Assembly: GCA_017465145.1 (NCBI GenBank)
Contig: JAFTWU010000017.1
Coordinates: 62,001 to 126,000 of the forward strand
Length of the DNA stretch: 64,000 nt
Direction of reading: 5' to 3'
From: Clostridia bacterium
GTDB taxonomy: Bacteria > Bacillota > Clostridia > Christensenellales > Borkfalkiaceae
Shown here piece by piece: positions 8,367 to 16,700 of this stretch; within the stretch, counting starts at the first letter, position 1; each line of letters starts with the position of its first letter. Position numbers and translations under genes: made by a program. The notes under the pieces were generated by a model that saw nothing but the letters and a program-made list of their open reading frames with translations, had not been told where the DNA came from and did not search any database.

Positions 8367-8458
8367 GGAGAGCTATCGAAGTGGTCATAACGAGTGCGTG
8401 TCTTTGGCGACAGCAATCGTAGTGGAACGGAGATTCAAACCGTTGTAAACGGTTTTCT
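8367..8458 (+). pseudogene. Truncated tRNA-Ser copy joined to a short repeat element
   Basis: Bases 8367-8394 are identical to the first 28 bases of the functional tRNA-Ser at 8490. The sequence then departs: it runs TGCG..., contains CGTAGTGGAACGGAGA at about 8420-8435, and ends in a hairpin AACCGTT-GTA-AACGGTT. The same kind of segment, with CGTAGTGAAACGGAGA, lies beside tRNA-Trp at about 28770. No anticodon arm or T arm of tRNA-Ser is left, so this copy is not functional. Confidence 0.7.
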
Positions 8459-8489
8459 GTAAATAAACGTTAATTAAATAAGTAAAGTT

Positions 8490-8578
8490 GGAGAGCTATC
8501 GAAGTGGTCATAACGAGGCGGTCTTGAAAACCGTTTGGGTGCAAGCCCACGGGGGTTCGAATCCCTCGCTCTCCGCCA
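8490..8578 (+). tRNA. tRNA-Ser (TGA anticodon)
   Basis: GGAGAGC (8490-8496) pairs with GCTCTCC (8568-8574). There is a D arm, an anticodon loop CTTGAAA with anticodon TGA, a long variable arm (TTGGGTGCAAGCCCA region) as in class II tRNAs, and a T arm with GGTTCGAATCC. Discriminator G at 8575 and an encoded CCA follow. A terminator lies directly downstream. Confidence 0.97.
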
Positions 8579-8582
8579 AAAA

Positions 8583-8609
8583 AAGGACAGGTTAAATGCC
8601 TGTCTTTTT
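8583..8609 (+). terminator. Terminator of tRNA-Ser
   Basis: GACAGG pairs with CCTGTC around a 7-nt loop and is followed by TTTTT. Confidence 0.75.
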
Positions 8610-8697
8610 ATTTGATATGAAAGTTGTTTCGTATAGTTTCGAACTAGGGCATAGCAATTGGTAGAAATCAGATATAAAAAATTTTTTAATTTTTTCC

Positions 8698-8722
8698 AAA
8701 TATGACTAAAACTGTCATATTT
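8698..8722. promoter_or_regulatory. Inverted repeat upstream of orphan gene
   Basis: AAATATGAC (8698-8706) and GTCATATTT (8714-8722) form a perfect 9-bp inverted repeat around 7 nt, about 45 bp before the start codon of the unknown gene at 8765. It may be an operator or a leader hairpin. The rest of the ~155-bp gap after the tRNA terminator holds nothing recognised. Confidence 0.4.
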
Positions 8723-8764
8723 CTAGCGCACAATTAAATCAACGATATAAAAGGAGCATATTTT

Positions 8765-9400
8765 ATGATAACTAAAGAACAAGTTTGGAAGGGGTTACGA
8801 TTAGAACTATCTTATGAAGAATTGGGAAAGATTGATCAATGTGGTAATTATGAAAGGGATGATTATTACGATTTTGATTTATTGATGAGTACTTTGTATA
8901 AAATGCTTAATAGAGAAATCGACTTCAAGCATTTTCTTAGTTGGTGTATTTTAATTGCAAACTGTTTTTCTTACATAAAATTTTCAAACAGCAAGTTAAA
9001 TCACTTGTACTGTGATATTGGATGGTTTTTTGATGGTATTTCTTTTATGGATGAATACAATAAACTTCGACTTTTAGAATCTATTGCTATGTTAAAACAC
9101 TATGATTATCTAGTAAATAAAGCTAAAAAGAAAACTAAAAAACCATTTACCACAAATGGTGTGGAAAGGATTTTATGTTTTGACCATGCTAATTGGAATT
9201 ATGATTCATCGGTTTATAAAGTTATTATTAAGGATTATAATACTCAAGAATGGGAAATACGTTATTTTGATGATTATAATTTTGAATATGATGAAAATAT
9301 TAATTATTCTTTTGTAGATGATACTGAGTTTGCAAATATTTTTTCCGAGTTTTATAACGAAAAAACTAAATGGAAGGAAATACATAATATGAATTTTTAA
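8765..9400 (+). CDS. Hypothetical protein, unknown function
   Basis: This 211-residue protein is not recognised. It has a strong ribosome binding site (AAAAGGAG) and stands alone between tRNA-Ser and the proS leader. It is predicted soluble, rich in Tyr, Phe, Asn, Asp and Lys, with no signal peptide. Residues ~1-110 look helical (EELGKIDQC, YKMLNREIDFKHFLSW, NKLRLLESIAMLKHYDYL). A basic patch KAKKKTKKP follows at about 119-127, then a mixed Asp/Tyr-rich beta-like C-terminus. Codon use is more AT-rich and has fewer C-ending codons than its neighbours. With its place next to a tRNA this suggests acquired cargo, but that is inference. Confidence 0.7.
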   Translation: MITKEQVWKGLRLELSYEELGKIDQCGNYERDDYYDFDLLMSTLYKMLNREIDFKHFLSWCILIANCFSYIKFSNSKLNHLYCDIGWFFDGISFMDEYNKLRLLESIAMLKHYDYLVNKAKKKTKKPFTTNGVERILCFDHANWNYDSSVYKVIIKDYNTQEWEIRYFDDYNFEYDENINYSFVDDTEFANIFSEFYNEKTKWKEIHNMNF

Positions 9401-9529
9401 CACAAATGTCTTACTGTTAAATTAACCTTAATGGTGTTTTTTGTTAAATAAATTCAATAAGGTAATTAAAATTTATTGATTTTTTAACTTAATTGTGGTA
9501 TTATAATTATAGTTAAATAAATGCTATGA

Positions 9530-9793
9530 CAAGAAAAAGTAAATTACACTTTGTTTTTTAGAGATAGGGCGGGTGGTGAAAGCCTTAAAGCAAAAGTAAT
9601 TGAACCCATCTTAGAGCAGTGGCACAGAACACCGTTTTATTTTTTATAATCAACGGCAAAGTAAGTACTAACGGGTGCTCCCGTAATAGAGTGTCGGCAA
9701 AAAGCCGAGTGAGTGCGGATAATTTATCCGAATTTAGGTGGTAACACGGACACAAGTTCGCCCTAAACTAATGAAAGTTAGTTTAGGGTTTTT
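9530..9793 (+). promoter_or_regulatory. T-box riboswitch of proS
   Basis: An AGAGA element and GGGCGGGTGGTG open stem I. The 14-nt T-box AGGTGGTAACACGG is at 9736-9749 and its UGGU can pair with an ACCA tRNA end, as expected for an A73 tRNA such as tRNA-Pro. A terminator hairpin follows (CCCTAAACTAA from 9761 pairing with TTAGTTTAGGG, then TTTTT to 9793). The specifier is probably CCC at 9605-9607 in GAACCCATC, a proline codon. Uncharged tRNA-Pro should stabilise the antiterminator and allow proS transcription. Confidence 0.9.
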
Positions 9794-9814
9794 AATTTTT
9801 CAGCGGAGGTTTAT

Positions 9815-11512
9815 ATGAAATTAGAAAAATTGGTAGGTGAAAGATTTAAGGAAAGACCTGCGGATTGCACGGCAGATAGTCACGCGTTAATGGTACGCGG
9901 TGGCTATATGAAATACGTTGCAAACGGTATTTATTCTTCTTATATGCCATTAAAGAGAATTACGCGCAAAATCGAACAAATTTTACGTGAAGAAATGGAT
10001 AAAATCGACGGGCAAGAAGTTCAATTCCCCGTGGTAATGCCCGCAAGCCTTTGGAACGAATCTGGCAGATATGAAAGTATCGGTAAAGAACTTGTTCGTT
10101 TTGAAGATAGAAACGAAAGCCCGCTTGTTCTTGGTATGACTCACGAAGAAGCTGCCGTTCAACTTGTAAGAGATTACGCGCAAAGCTATAATAAATATCC
10201 TTTTATGATATATCAAATTCAAACGAAATTCCGTGATGAGGCAAGACCTAAAACGGGTCTTATTCGCGTTAGGGAATTTACGATGAAAGACGCTTATTCT
10301 TTCCATACAAGCCAAAAAGATTTAGAAGAATATTATAATAAATGTCATAAGGCTTACGAAAGAATTTTTGCAAGGGCAGGGATACCACAAGTTATTTCAG
10401 TTGCATCAGACTCTGGTATGATGGGTGGTAGCATTTCACACGAATTTATGCTTTTAACCGATATTGGCGAAGATTCTATTGCAATTTGCCCTGAATGTGA
10501 TTACCGCGCTAATATGGAAGCAGCTGAAAGCATTATAGAATATAAAAGAACTAGTGAATCTGAAGAATTAAAACTTGTAAGCACGCCTAACCAACACACT
10601 ATTGAAGAAGTTTGCACTTTCTTAAATGCTGACCCCTTAAATTCTTGCAAGGCGGTAGTTTACCAAAGAAATTCTGACGATAAGTATATCGTAATTTTCT
10701 TGCGTGGCGATTTAGAAATTAACGAAACTAAAGTTAAAAATTATTTAGGTTTTGATATTCACCCCGCAACTATAACTGAAGATTGTGGTTTAAATGCTGG
10801 TTTTATTGGTCCTGTAAACTTAAAAGGCGACTTTATCGTTCTATACGATAATTCAATTAAGGGTGTTAACAATTTAGTATGTGGGGCAAACGTTACCGAT
10901 TATCACTATACGGGTTTAGATATGGATAGAGACGTTCCTAACGCTGAATTCCACGATTTTGCAAAAATTCAAGAAGGTGGAATTTGTCCCCGTTGTGGTA
11001 AGCACACTATTACCATTTCACGCGGTATTGAAGTTGGCAACATTTTCCAACTTGGCACAAAGTATACTAAATCTATGAATATGACCTATCTAGATGCAGA
11101 AGGCAACTTACAATATCCTATTATGGGTTGTTACGGTATTGGCGTTGGTCGTCTTGCCGCTGCAATTTGTGAAGTTTGCCACGACGATTACGGTCCTATT
11201 TGGCCTAAAGCTATTGCGCCATATCAAATTCATTTATGTGCAGTTCGTTCTGATAATCCGGAAGTTAAAGCATATGCCGATAAATTATACGAAGATTTGC
11301 TTGCAAAGGGCATAGAAGTAATTTACGACGATAGAAACGTTAGTGCGGGCATTATGTTTGCAGACGCCGACCTTTTGGGCGTTCCTGTAAGGGTTATAGT
11401 TAGTCCTAGAAATATTGCTCAAGGCGTCGTAGAAATTAAAGCAAGGGATAAGAGTTTTGCGCTAAACGTTGAAATGAAAGATGCTTTAGAAAAAATTATT
11501 GAACTTGCATAG
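9815..11512 (+). CDS. proS: Prolyl-tRNA synthetase (bacterial type)
   Basis: The 565-residue class II synthetase has the N-terminal catalytic core (motif 2 around FRDEARPKTGLIRVREFTM; motif 3 region GCYGIGVGRL), an inserted YbaK-like editing domain between about 225 and 385 (KAVVYQRNSDDKYIVIFLRGD), and a C-terminal anticodon-binding domain from ~465 (YQIHLCAVRSDNPE). The insertion is typical of the bacterial form, which clears mischarged Ala-tRNA-Pro. AGCGGAGG precedes the start. Regulation is by the T-box leader directly upstream; a terminator follows. Confidence 0.98.
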   Translation: MKLEKLVGERFKERPADCTADSHALMVRGGYMKYVANGIYSSYMPLKRITRKIEQILREEMDKIDGQEVQFPVVMPASLWNESGRYESIGKELVRFEDRNESPLVLGMTHEEAAVQLVRDYAQSYNKYPFMIYQIQTKFRDEARPKTGLIRVREFTMKDAYSFHTSQKDLEEYYNKCHKAYERIFARAGIPQVISVASDSGMMGGSISHEFMLLTDIGEDSIAICPECDYRANMEAAESIIEYKRTSESEELKLVSTPNQHTIEEVCTFLNADPLNSCKAVVYQRNSDDKYIVIFLRGDLEINETKVKNYLGFDIHPATITEDCGLNAGFIGPVNLKGDFIVLYDNSIKGVNNLVCGANVTDYHYTGLDMDRDVPNAEFHDFAKIQEGGICPRCGKHTITISRGIEVGNIFQLGTKYTKSMNMTYLDAEGNLQYPIMGCYGIGVGRLAAAICEVCHDDYGPIWPKAIAPYQIHLCAVRSDNPEVKAYADKLYEDLLAKGIEVIYDDRNVSAGIMFADADLLGVPVRVIVSPRNIAQGVVEIKARDKSFALNVEMKDALEKIIELA

Positions 11513-11534
11513 CATTTAATTGTAAATTAATAAA

Positions 11535-11567
11535 AAGTAGAGCGGAGCTTTTCCGCTCTTTTGTTTT
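11535..11567 (+). terminator. Terminator of proS
   Basis: AGAGCGGA pairs with TCCGCTCT around a short loop and is followed by TTTTGTTTTT. Confidence 0.85.
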
Positions 11568-11598
11568 TATTGAAAATTTCTAATATTTTTATAAGTGA

Positions 11599-11613
11599 TT
11601 ATGTCAGATATAA
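11599..11613. promoter_or_regulatory. Palindrome TTATGTCAGATATAA, copy 2
   Basis: This differs by one base in the right arm from the perfect palindrome at 2612. It lies in the proS-permease gap, about 100 bp upstream of the permease promoter. Confidence 0.35.
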
Positions 11614-11700
11614 CAATATTATGCGTCGCTATATAGTGTGTTTTTAAAACGTGCATAAAACAATATATAGTATTTTTTTAGAAAATTTTTAATTAACCAC

Positions 11701-11729
11701 TTGCAACCTAAAAATGATTGTGATATAAT
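11701..11729 (+). promoter_or_regulatory. Sigma-A promoter of purine permease gene
   Basis: TTGCAA (11701-11706), 17-nt spacer and TATAAT (11724-11729). The ribosome binding site AAAGGAG and ATG follow within 37 nt, leaving no room for a purine riboswitch downstream of the start point. Confidence 0.75.
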
Positions 11730-11765
11730 CTCCGTATAAATTTTTTTACAAAGGAGTGTTTCTTT

Positions 11766-13331
11766 ATGAGCAAGTTTGCAAAGGCTTTAGGCTTTGATGC
11801 CGAAGCAAAACAAACAAGTGTCAGAACGGAACTCATTGCAGGTATCGTTACCTTCCTAGCAATGGCTTACATTTTGACGGTTAACCCTAACCAAATTTTT
11901 GGCTCATCGGCTAGCGTTTATTGGGCATCTTCGTTTATAGCTACGGCATTGGGCGCTATTATTGGTACGCTTTTAATGGCTTTCGTTGCTAAAATGCCTT
12001 TAGCGCAAGCATCAGGTATGGGTCTTAACTCAATGGTTGGTGGTTTGATTGGTGGTACTGCTGGTTATGCAAGTGCGTTTACTCCCGGTCAAGCTTTCTT
12101 CTTAGTTTTAATCTCAGGTGTTCTATTCTTATTGTTAACCTTGGTTAAAATTAAAGGTAAATCTTTCCGTGAATTAGTATTCGACGGTATGCCTGTTTCA
12201 GTAAGAAGTGCTATTGCAGTTGGTATTGGTTTATTTATTGCCTTTATCGGTATGCAAAATGCTGGTGTTATCGTTACCAATAACTTCACTCAAGTTGGTT
12301 TCGTTGACTTTACTAACTGGGGTAACCAAGTTGTTAACAACGGTGTTATCGTTTGGGACGAAGCTACTGGTATGGGTTCTGTTATTGGTGTTGCTAAGGT
12401 TGCTTTCCCAGCTGCTAAAACTGCTATCGTTGCTCTTGTTGGTTTATTCCTTATTGCAATACTTGATAAGTTTAAGGTAAAAGGCTCTATTATTATAGGT
12501 ATTTTCGGCGCAGCCCTTATTGGTATTCCTTTAGGTGTTACCGACCTTTCAATCTTAAAAGGTGAAGGCGCTATCACTTGGAAATTCTGGGAAAACTTTG
12601 GCAACTTCTTCTCTGCAGGTGAAACCAGCGTATTCGGTTCATTCGTAGACGTATTTACTAAAGACGGACTTCTTCCTGAAGGCGTATCTGTATTTAGCAT
12701 CATCATGATTGTTATCACCATGTGTATGATTGATATGTTTGATACTATGGGTACAATCGTTGGTTGCTGTGGTGGTAACAGAATTTTATCTGATGAAAAC
12801 AACAAACCCCATAATTATGATAAGATTATGATTTGTGACTCTATCGCAACTTGCACGGGCGCTATGCTTGGTACTTCTACCGTTACTACTTTCGTAGAAT
12901 CTGGTGCTGGCGTTTCTGCTGGTGGTAGAACCGGTCTTACCGCTTTAACTACTGCTGGTATGTTCTTCTTAGCAATGTTTGCACTTCCCTTATTTGCAGC
13001 TATTCCTTCTGCAGCTGCTGCATCTGCACTTATTTACGTAGGTGTATTGATGATGAAGAACAACATTAAGAGTGTAGATTTCAGCAACGCTATCAATGCT
13101 ACTTCTGCTTTCTTAACTATCGCTGTTATGGTTCTTTCTTACTCTATCACTAAGGGTATCGGTATCGGTCTTCTTTCTTACACGCTTATGTCTATTATTT
13201 TCTACCTTGTAGATTTAATTAGATATGCTATCACCAAGAAAGAAAAACCCGTTTGGAACGTTTCAGTTATCGCAATTGTAGTTTCTGTGCTATTTGCCGT
13301 TTACTTCTTCGTTCCCGCAACGCTTTTCTAA
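11766..13331 (+). CDS. NCS2/AzgA-type purine (adenine/guanine/hypoxanthine) permease
   Basis: This 521-residue polytopic membrane protein starts with the AzgA-like segment RTELIAGIVTFLAMAYILTVNP. It contains the family motif QASGMGLNSM, an MIDMFDTMGTIVG segment, and GTSTVTTFVESGAGVSAGGRTGL. About a dozen hydrophobic helices are evident. AzgA/PbuG/PbuO proteins import purine bases by proton symport; which base is carried cannot be read from sequence. The protein is somewhat longer than usual because of a loop at about 175-215. It has its own promoter and terminator, so it is monocistronic. Confidence 0.93.
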   Translation: MSKFAKALGFDAEAKQTSVRTELIAGIVTFLAMAYILTVNPNQIFGSSASVYWASSFIATALGAIIGTLLMAFVAKMPLAQASGMGLNSMVGGLIGGTAGYASAFTPGQAFFLVLISGVLFLLLTLVKIKGKSFRELVFDGMPVSVRSAIAVGIGLFIAFIGMQNAGVIVTNNFTQVGFVDFTNWGNQVVNNGVIVWDEATGMGSVIGVAKVAFPAAKTAIVALVGLFLIAILDKFKVKGSIIIGIFGAALIGIPLGVTDLSILKGEGAITWKFWENFGNFFSAGETSVFGSFVDVFTKDGLLPEGVSVFSIIMIVITMCMIDMFDTMGTIVGCCGGNRILSDENNKPHNYDKIMICDSIATCTGAMLGTSTVTTFVESGAGVSAGGRTGLTALTTAGMFFLAMFALPLFAAIPSAAAASALIYVGVLMMKNNIKSVDFSNAINATSAFLTIAVMVLSYSITKGIGIGLLSYTLMSIIFYLVDLIRYAITKKEKPVWNVSVIAIVVSVLFAVYFFVPATLF

Positions 13332-13356
13332 AAAATAAGTTATTATAACGATTGAA

Positions 13357-13388
13357 AACCCACGCGAAATCGCGTGGGTTTTTTATTT
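13357..13388 (+). terminator. Terminator of purine permease gene
   Basis: AACCCACGCG pairs perfectly with CGCGTGGGTT around AAAT, followed by TTTT and further T. Confidence 0.92.
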
Positions 13389-13511
13389 TTAAATTTCAAA
13401 AATTTATAGCATTATAAATTAATTTTTTTATAAAATATTTTAATTTTCAGTATGGGAATACTCGACTGCTAAAAACGGACATTAAAATTAAAAAAATGTT
13501 CTATTTCAGTA

Positions 13512-13576
13512 TTGACTTAATCGTTTTGTTGTCTTAAAATTATTATAATAGTGTTATTATGCATACGTGCGCGTAT
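13512..13576 (+). promoter_or_regulatory. Promoter and possible operator of the giant exported-protein locus
   Basis: TTGACT (13512-13517), a 17-nt spacer and TAAAAT (13535-13540) form a good sigma-A promoter. About 23 bp downstream the inverted repeat ATACG-TGCG-CGTAT (13563-13576) lies where a repressor could block elongation or initiation. The leader to the ATG at 13702 is about 155 nt. The remainder of the 370-bp gap shows no other recognised signal. Confidence 0.6.
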
Positions 13577-13701
13577 ACGTTCATTTTTGTGTTTAACAAA
13601 AAAAACTAAATTAGCGGTGTTGATAACTGCTGATAATTAACGCAAATTAGTGCATATTAAAACTAATTAACATTTTTGTAAATCTATTTTTTGGGGGCAT
13701 T

Positions 13702-16700
13702 ATGCATACTAAAAAAATTAAAAGTGTACTTGTTTCTTTGCTTAGCGCTGGTCTAGTATTCGGCAGTATGTCGGTACTAGGTTTTGCTACGGCTAAAAAC
13801 GATTCTGCACTTGCTGTAAACGAAACTGCGCCTATTAACGCGTATATGTTTGAAGACGCTATAACCGTCAACGGTTCTTTAAGTGAACCCGCATGGTATA
13901 TAGACCAAACTCTTACTGCGCTTGCAGGCGAAGATGCTCCAACCGCATCAGTTGGTTATTTGTGGGACACCGAAAAACTTTATATCGGTATTTTGCAAAA
14001 TAATGCTGAAACGGTTGAATTTAAGGTTAACGGCGTTCAAGCGGTTTATAACGTTTCAACTAATGCACTTACTACTAACGATTTAACGGCAACTGTTGTT
14101 AAAAGTGGTAACGCCATTGAAATTTCCGTTCCATTTTCTGCTAGCAATCTAACTGTTGATAACTTTAACGTAAAAGTTCCGGTTGAAATTAAACTTTCAA
14201 ACGCAACGGGTTCTGTTTCAACTGATGCTGATAACCAAGTTTCCTTAAACGGTGGCTCAATTTATATTGCCGATTCTTGTATCGACTATGCAAGTAAAGG
14301 ATATACCGACGTGAAGAGCGGTGCCGTTGCTGGTGTTGTTCAAGGAGAAGGCTCTTACGTATTGTCTACGCTAGAAACTACTTCTTCCGTTGGGCTTCGT
14401 AAAACGCCAACTTTCCCAAGCGGTAACTTAGATTATATTTTCAACCTTAAGATAAACGAACTTCCCTACGTTAACGATATGTTTGCATATCGCGGTTTTT
14501 TCTTTAACGCGTGGGGTTATTTAGAAGAATCAGGTTTTTCTTTAACCAAAGGTTTTGACAATAAAATTTACGCTAATATTCTTTTCGGCAGATATTCTGG
14601 TGGTGGTGGCTATGGTTGGGACCCACTTTGTAAGCAAATTCCCACTTCAATTCAAGAAGGCGACACCGTTAATATCCATTTAGTATATACGGGTGAAAAG
14701 ACCAATAGCGGTAATTCTGATATCGACCTTATTATCAACGGTCATTATATTCACACTTTCAAAGACGTTAAGTGTGAAAACCCACAATGGAAACAACAAT
14801 TTGATTTATGTGTTTCAAACGGTAACAGTAAATCTGGCAAGGCAGACGTTGAAATTTTAGATTTTATGGTAATTCGCCCTGCTTATGAAAATGCCGTTCA
14901 AATTGCTAACTCACTCTTTAATGAAAAAATTCCTTTTGAAGTTTTTGGTGGCGATAACACTAAAGAAAATCGTGTTATGAGCGATTTAAATCTTCCTTCT
15001 ACCGTAAAACTTCCCGTTTTCGATAGTGACGTTGCCGTTGCTTGGACAAGCAACCGTACCGACGTTTTATCTAATACCGGTGCAATAGTAAATCGCAAGA
15101 TTACGGCAGAAAAGGTTAAACTTACCGCGTCAATCGTTTTAGGCGGTAAAAAATATACGCATACCTATAATATCGTAGTGTCAGGTTTTGATGCTGACGG
15201 TAAAGTTATGTTCTTAGAAGACGACCTTGACCCATATACCGGTGCGCTTTTAGAAAAGGGTAATACCGACGTTATCGTTTTCGATAAGGGCTTAAATAGT
15301 ATTGGTTACGACCAAGGCTCTAAAAAAGAATTTAATGAAATTCTATTAACTGATACCGATAAATTATCACGTATCGAAAAAGAAGACCTTTCTATCTATG
15401 TAAGTGACGATAACGTTACTTATACAAGACTTAAAGATTGGTTGTTCTTCCGCACCGATGCAGGTATAATCATTTCAAATATTAATGCAAATTGCCGTTA
15501 CGTTAAAGTTCATTGCCATTTAGAAAACGATGAATTCGCAGGCTTTAGCGCACCCCAACAAGAAATGTTAAAAGTTTATAAAAACGATAGTCTTGCTGGT
15601 AACAACGGCGGCACGTTTACGAAACTTGCAACTATTACTTCTGAAGTAGCAGATAAAACTGATACGGACGTTGTAACTTATATTTCATTTGAAACTTTAA
15701 GTGCTAAATTCTTAAATTGTCGTTCTGATTACGCTGACGTTAGATTTGTAATGGGCGATAAGTTGTTACCACATTACTTTGACGGTGAAGGTTTCTATAT
15801 TCGCGTATTAGAAACAACCGCTGGCGAAGAAATTTCTATCGACGTTTACGGCGCAAACGAAAATGCAATTTCTATAAGCAATATGGAAGGCGTTTTTGAT
15901 GCTGTATACGGCAATAAAACGGTATATAAATTACAATTTGATAAATTCAACCACAATATCGCAGTTGGTACTGCGCCAAACGGTGACGTTTTAGCTATTG
16001 CAAACTGGATGGCGTCTATTGATAACTTGTTGTTAATTAGGTCAACTGACGGTGGTAGAACCTGGAGTGATAACTTCGTTGAAGTTTTAGATATGACCAA
16101 CCCTGTTAACAATGGTAGAAACGAAGGTGGTGGTTTCTTAACTGATATGGAAGCCAACGGTGGCAACGGTAGAATTTTCTATTACTATTATATGGTTGTT
16201 AGCGGTAAGCCCACTTATGCTCACATTATTTATAGTGATGATAACGGTTATAATTGGTCAGACCCATTTGTTATTGATAGAACGACAAGTGGTAAGTTAC
16301 AAAATGCATCTTCATACTCAGATGGTATCAAGGTTTCAGTTGCTGACGGTGAAGGCCCCAACGTTGACTACGTTTTCCCCGCAGCACATCAAGTAGAAGG
16401 AACTGTGTCTTTTGTTTCAACGTCAGTTTATTCAAAAGACGGTGGCAAGACTTGGTTGATAAGTGATTCTGAAATTAGTTATTACAGGGGCGATGAAGGT
16501 TACGAATCTGGTAATAGTGAATGTGCTATTGCAGAACTATCTAACGGTGATTTAAGAATTATCATGCGTTGTCAATATAAAGGCGTTTATTGGTATTCTA
16601 CTTCACTTTCACATGACTACGGTGTAACTTGGGATGAAGACTCAACCTTAACCGATATCGCAGCGCCCAACACCATGCCTGTTCTTAAAAATGAAACTGA

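Noticed and set aside
11568..11765. Purine riboswitch ahead of the permease gene
   Set aside because: A consensus promoter at 11701-11729 leaves only ~37 nt of leader, and the conserved purine-aptamer core was not found.
12290..12805. 171-codon minus-strand ORF inside the purine permease gene
   Set aside because: Shadow of a strongly supported membrane protein; no ribosome binding site or promoter, low-complexity translation.
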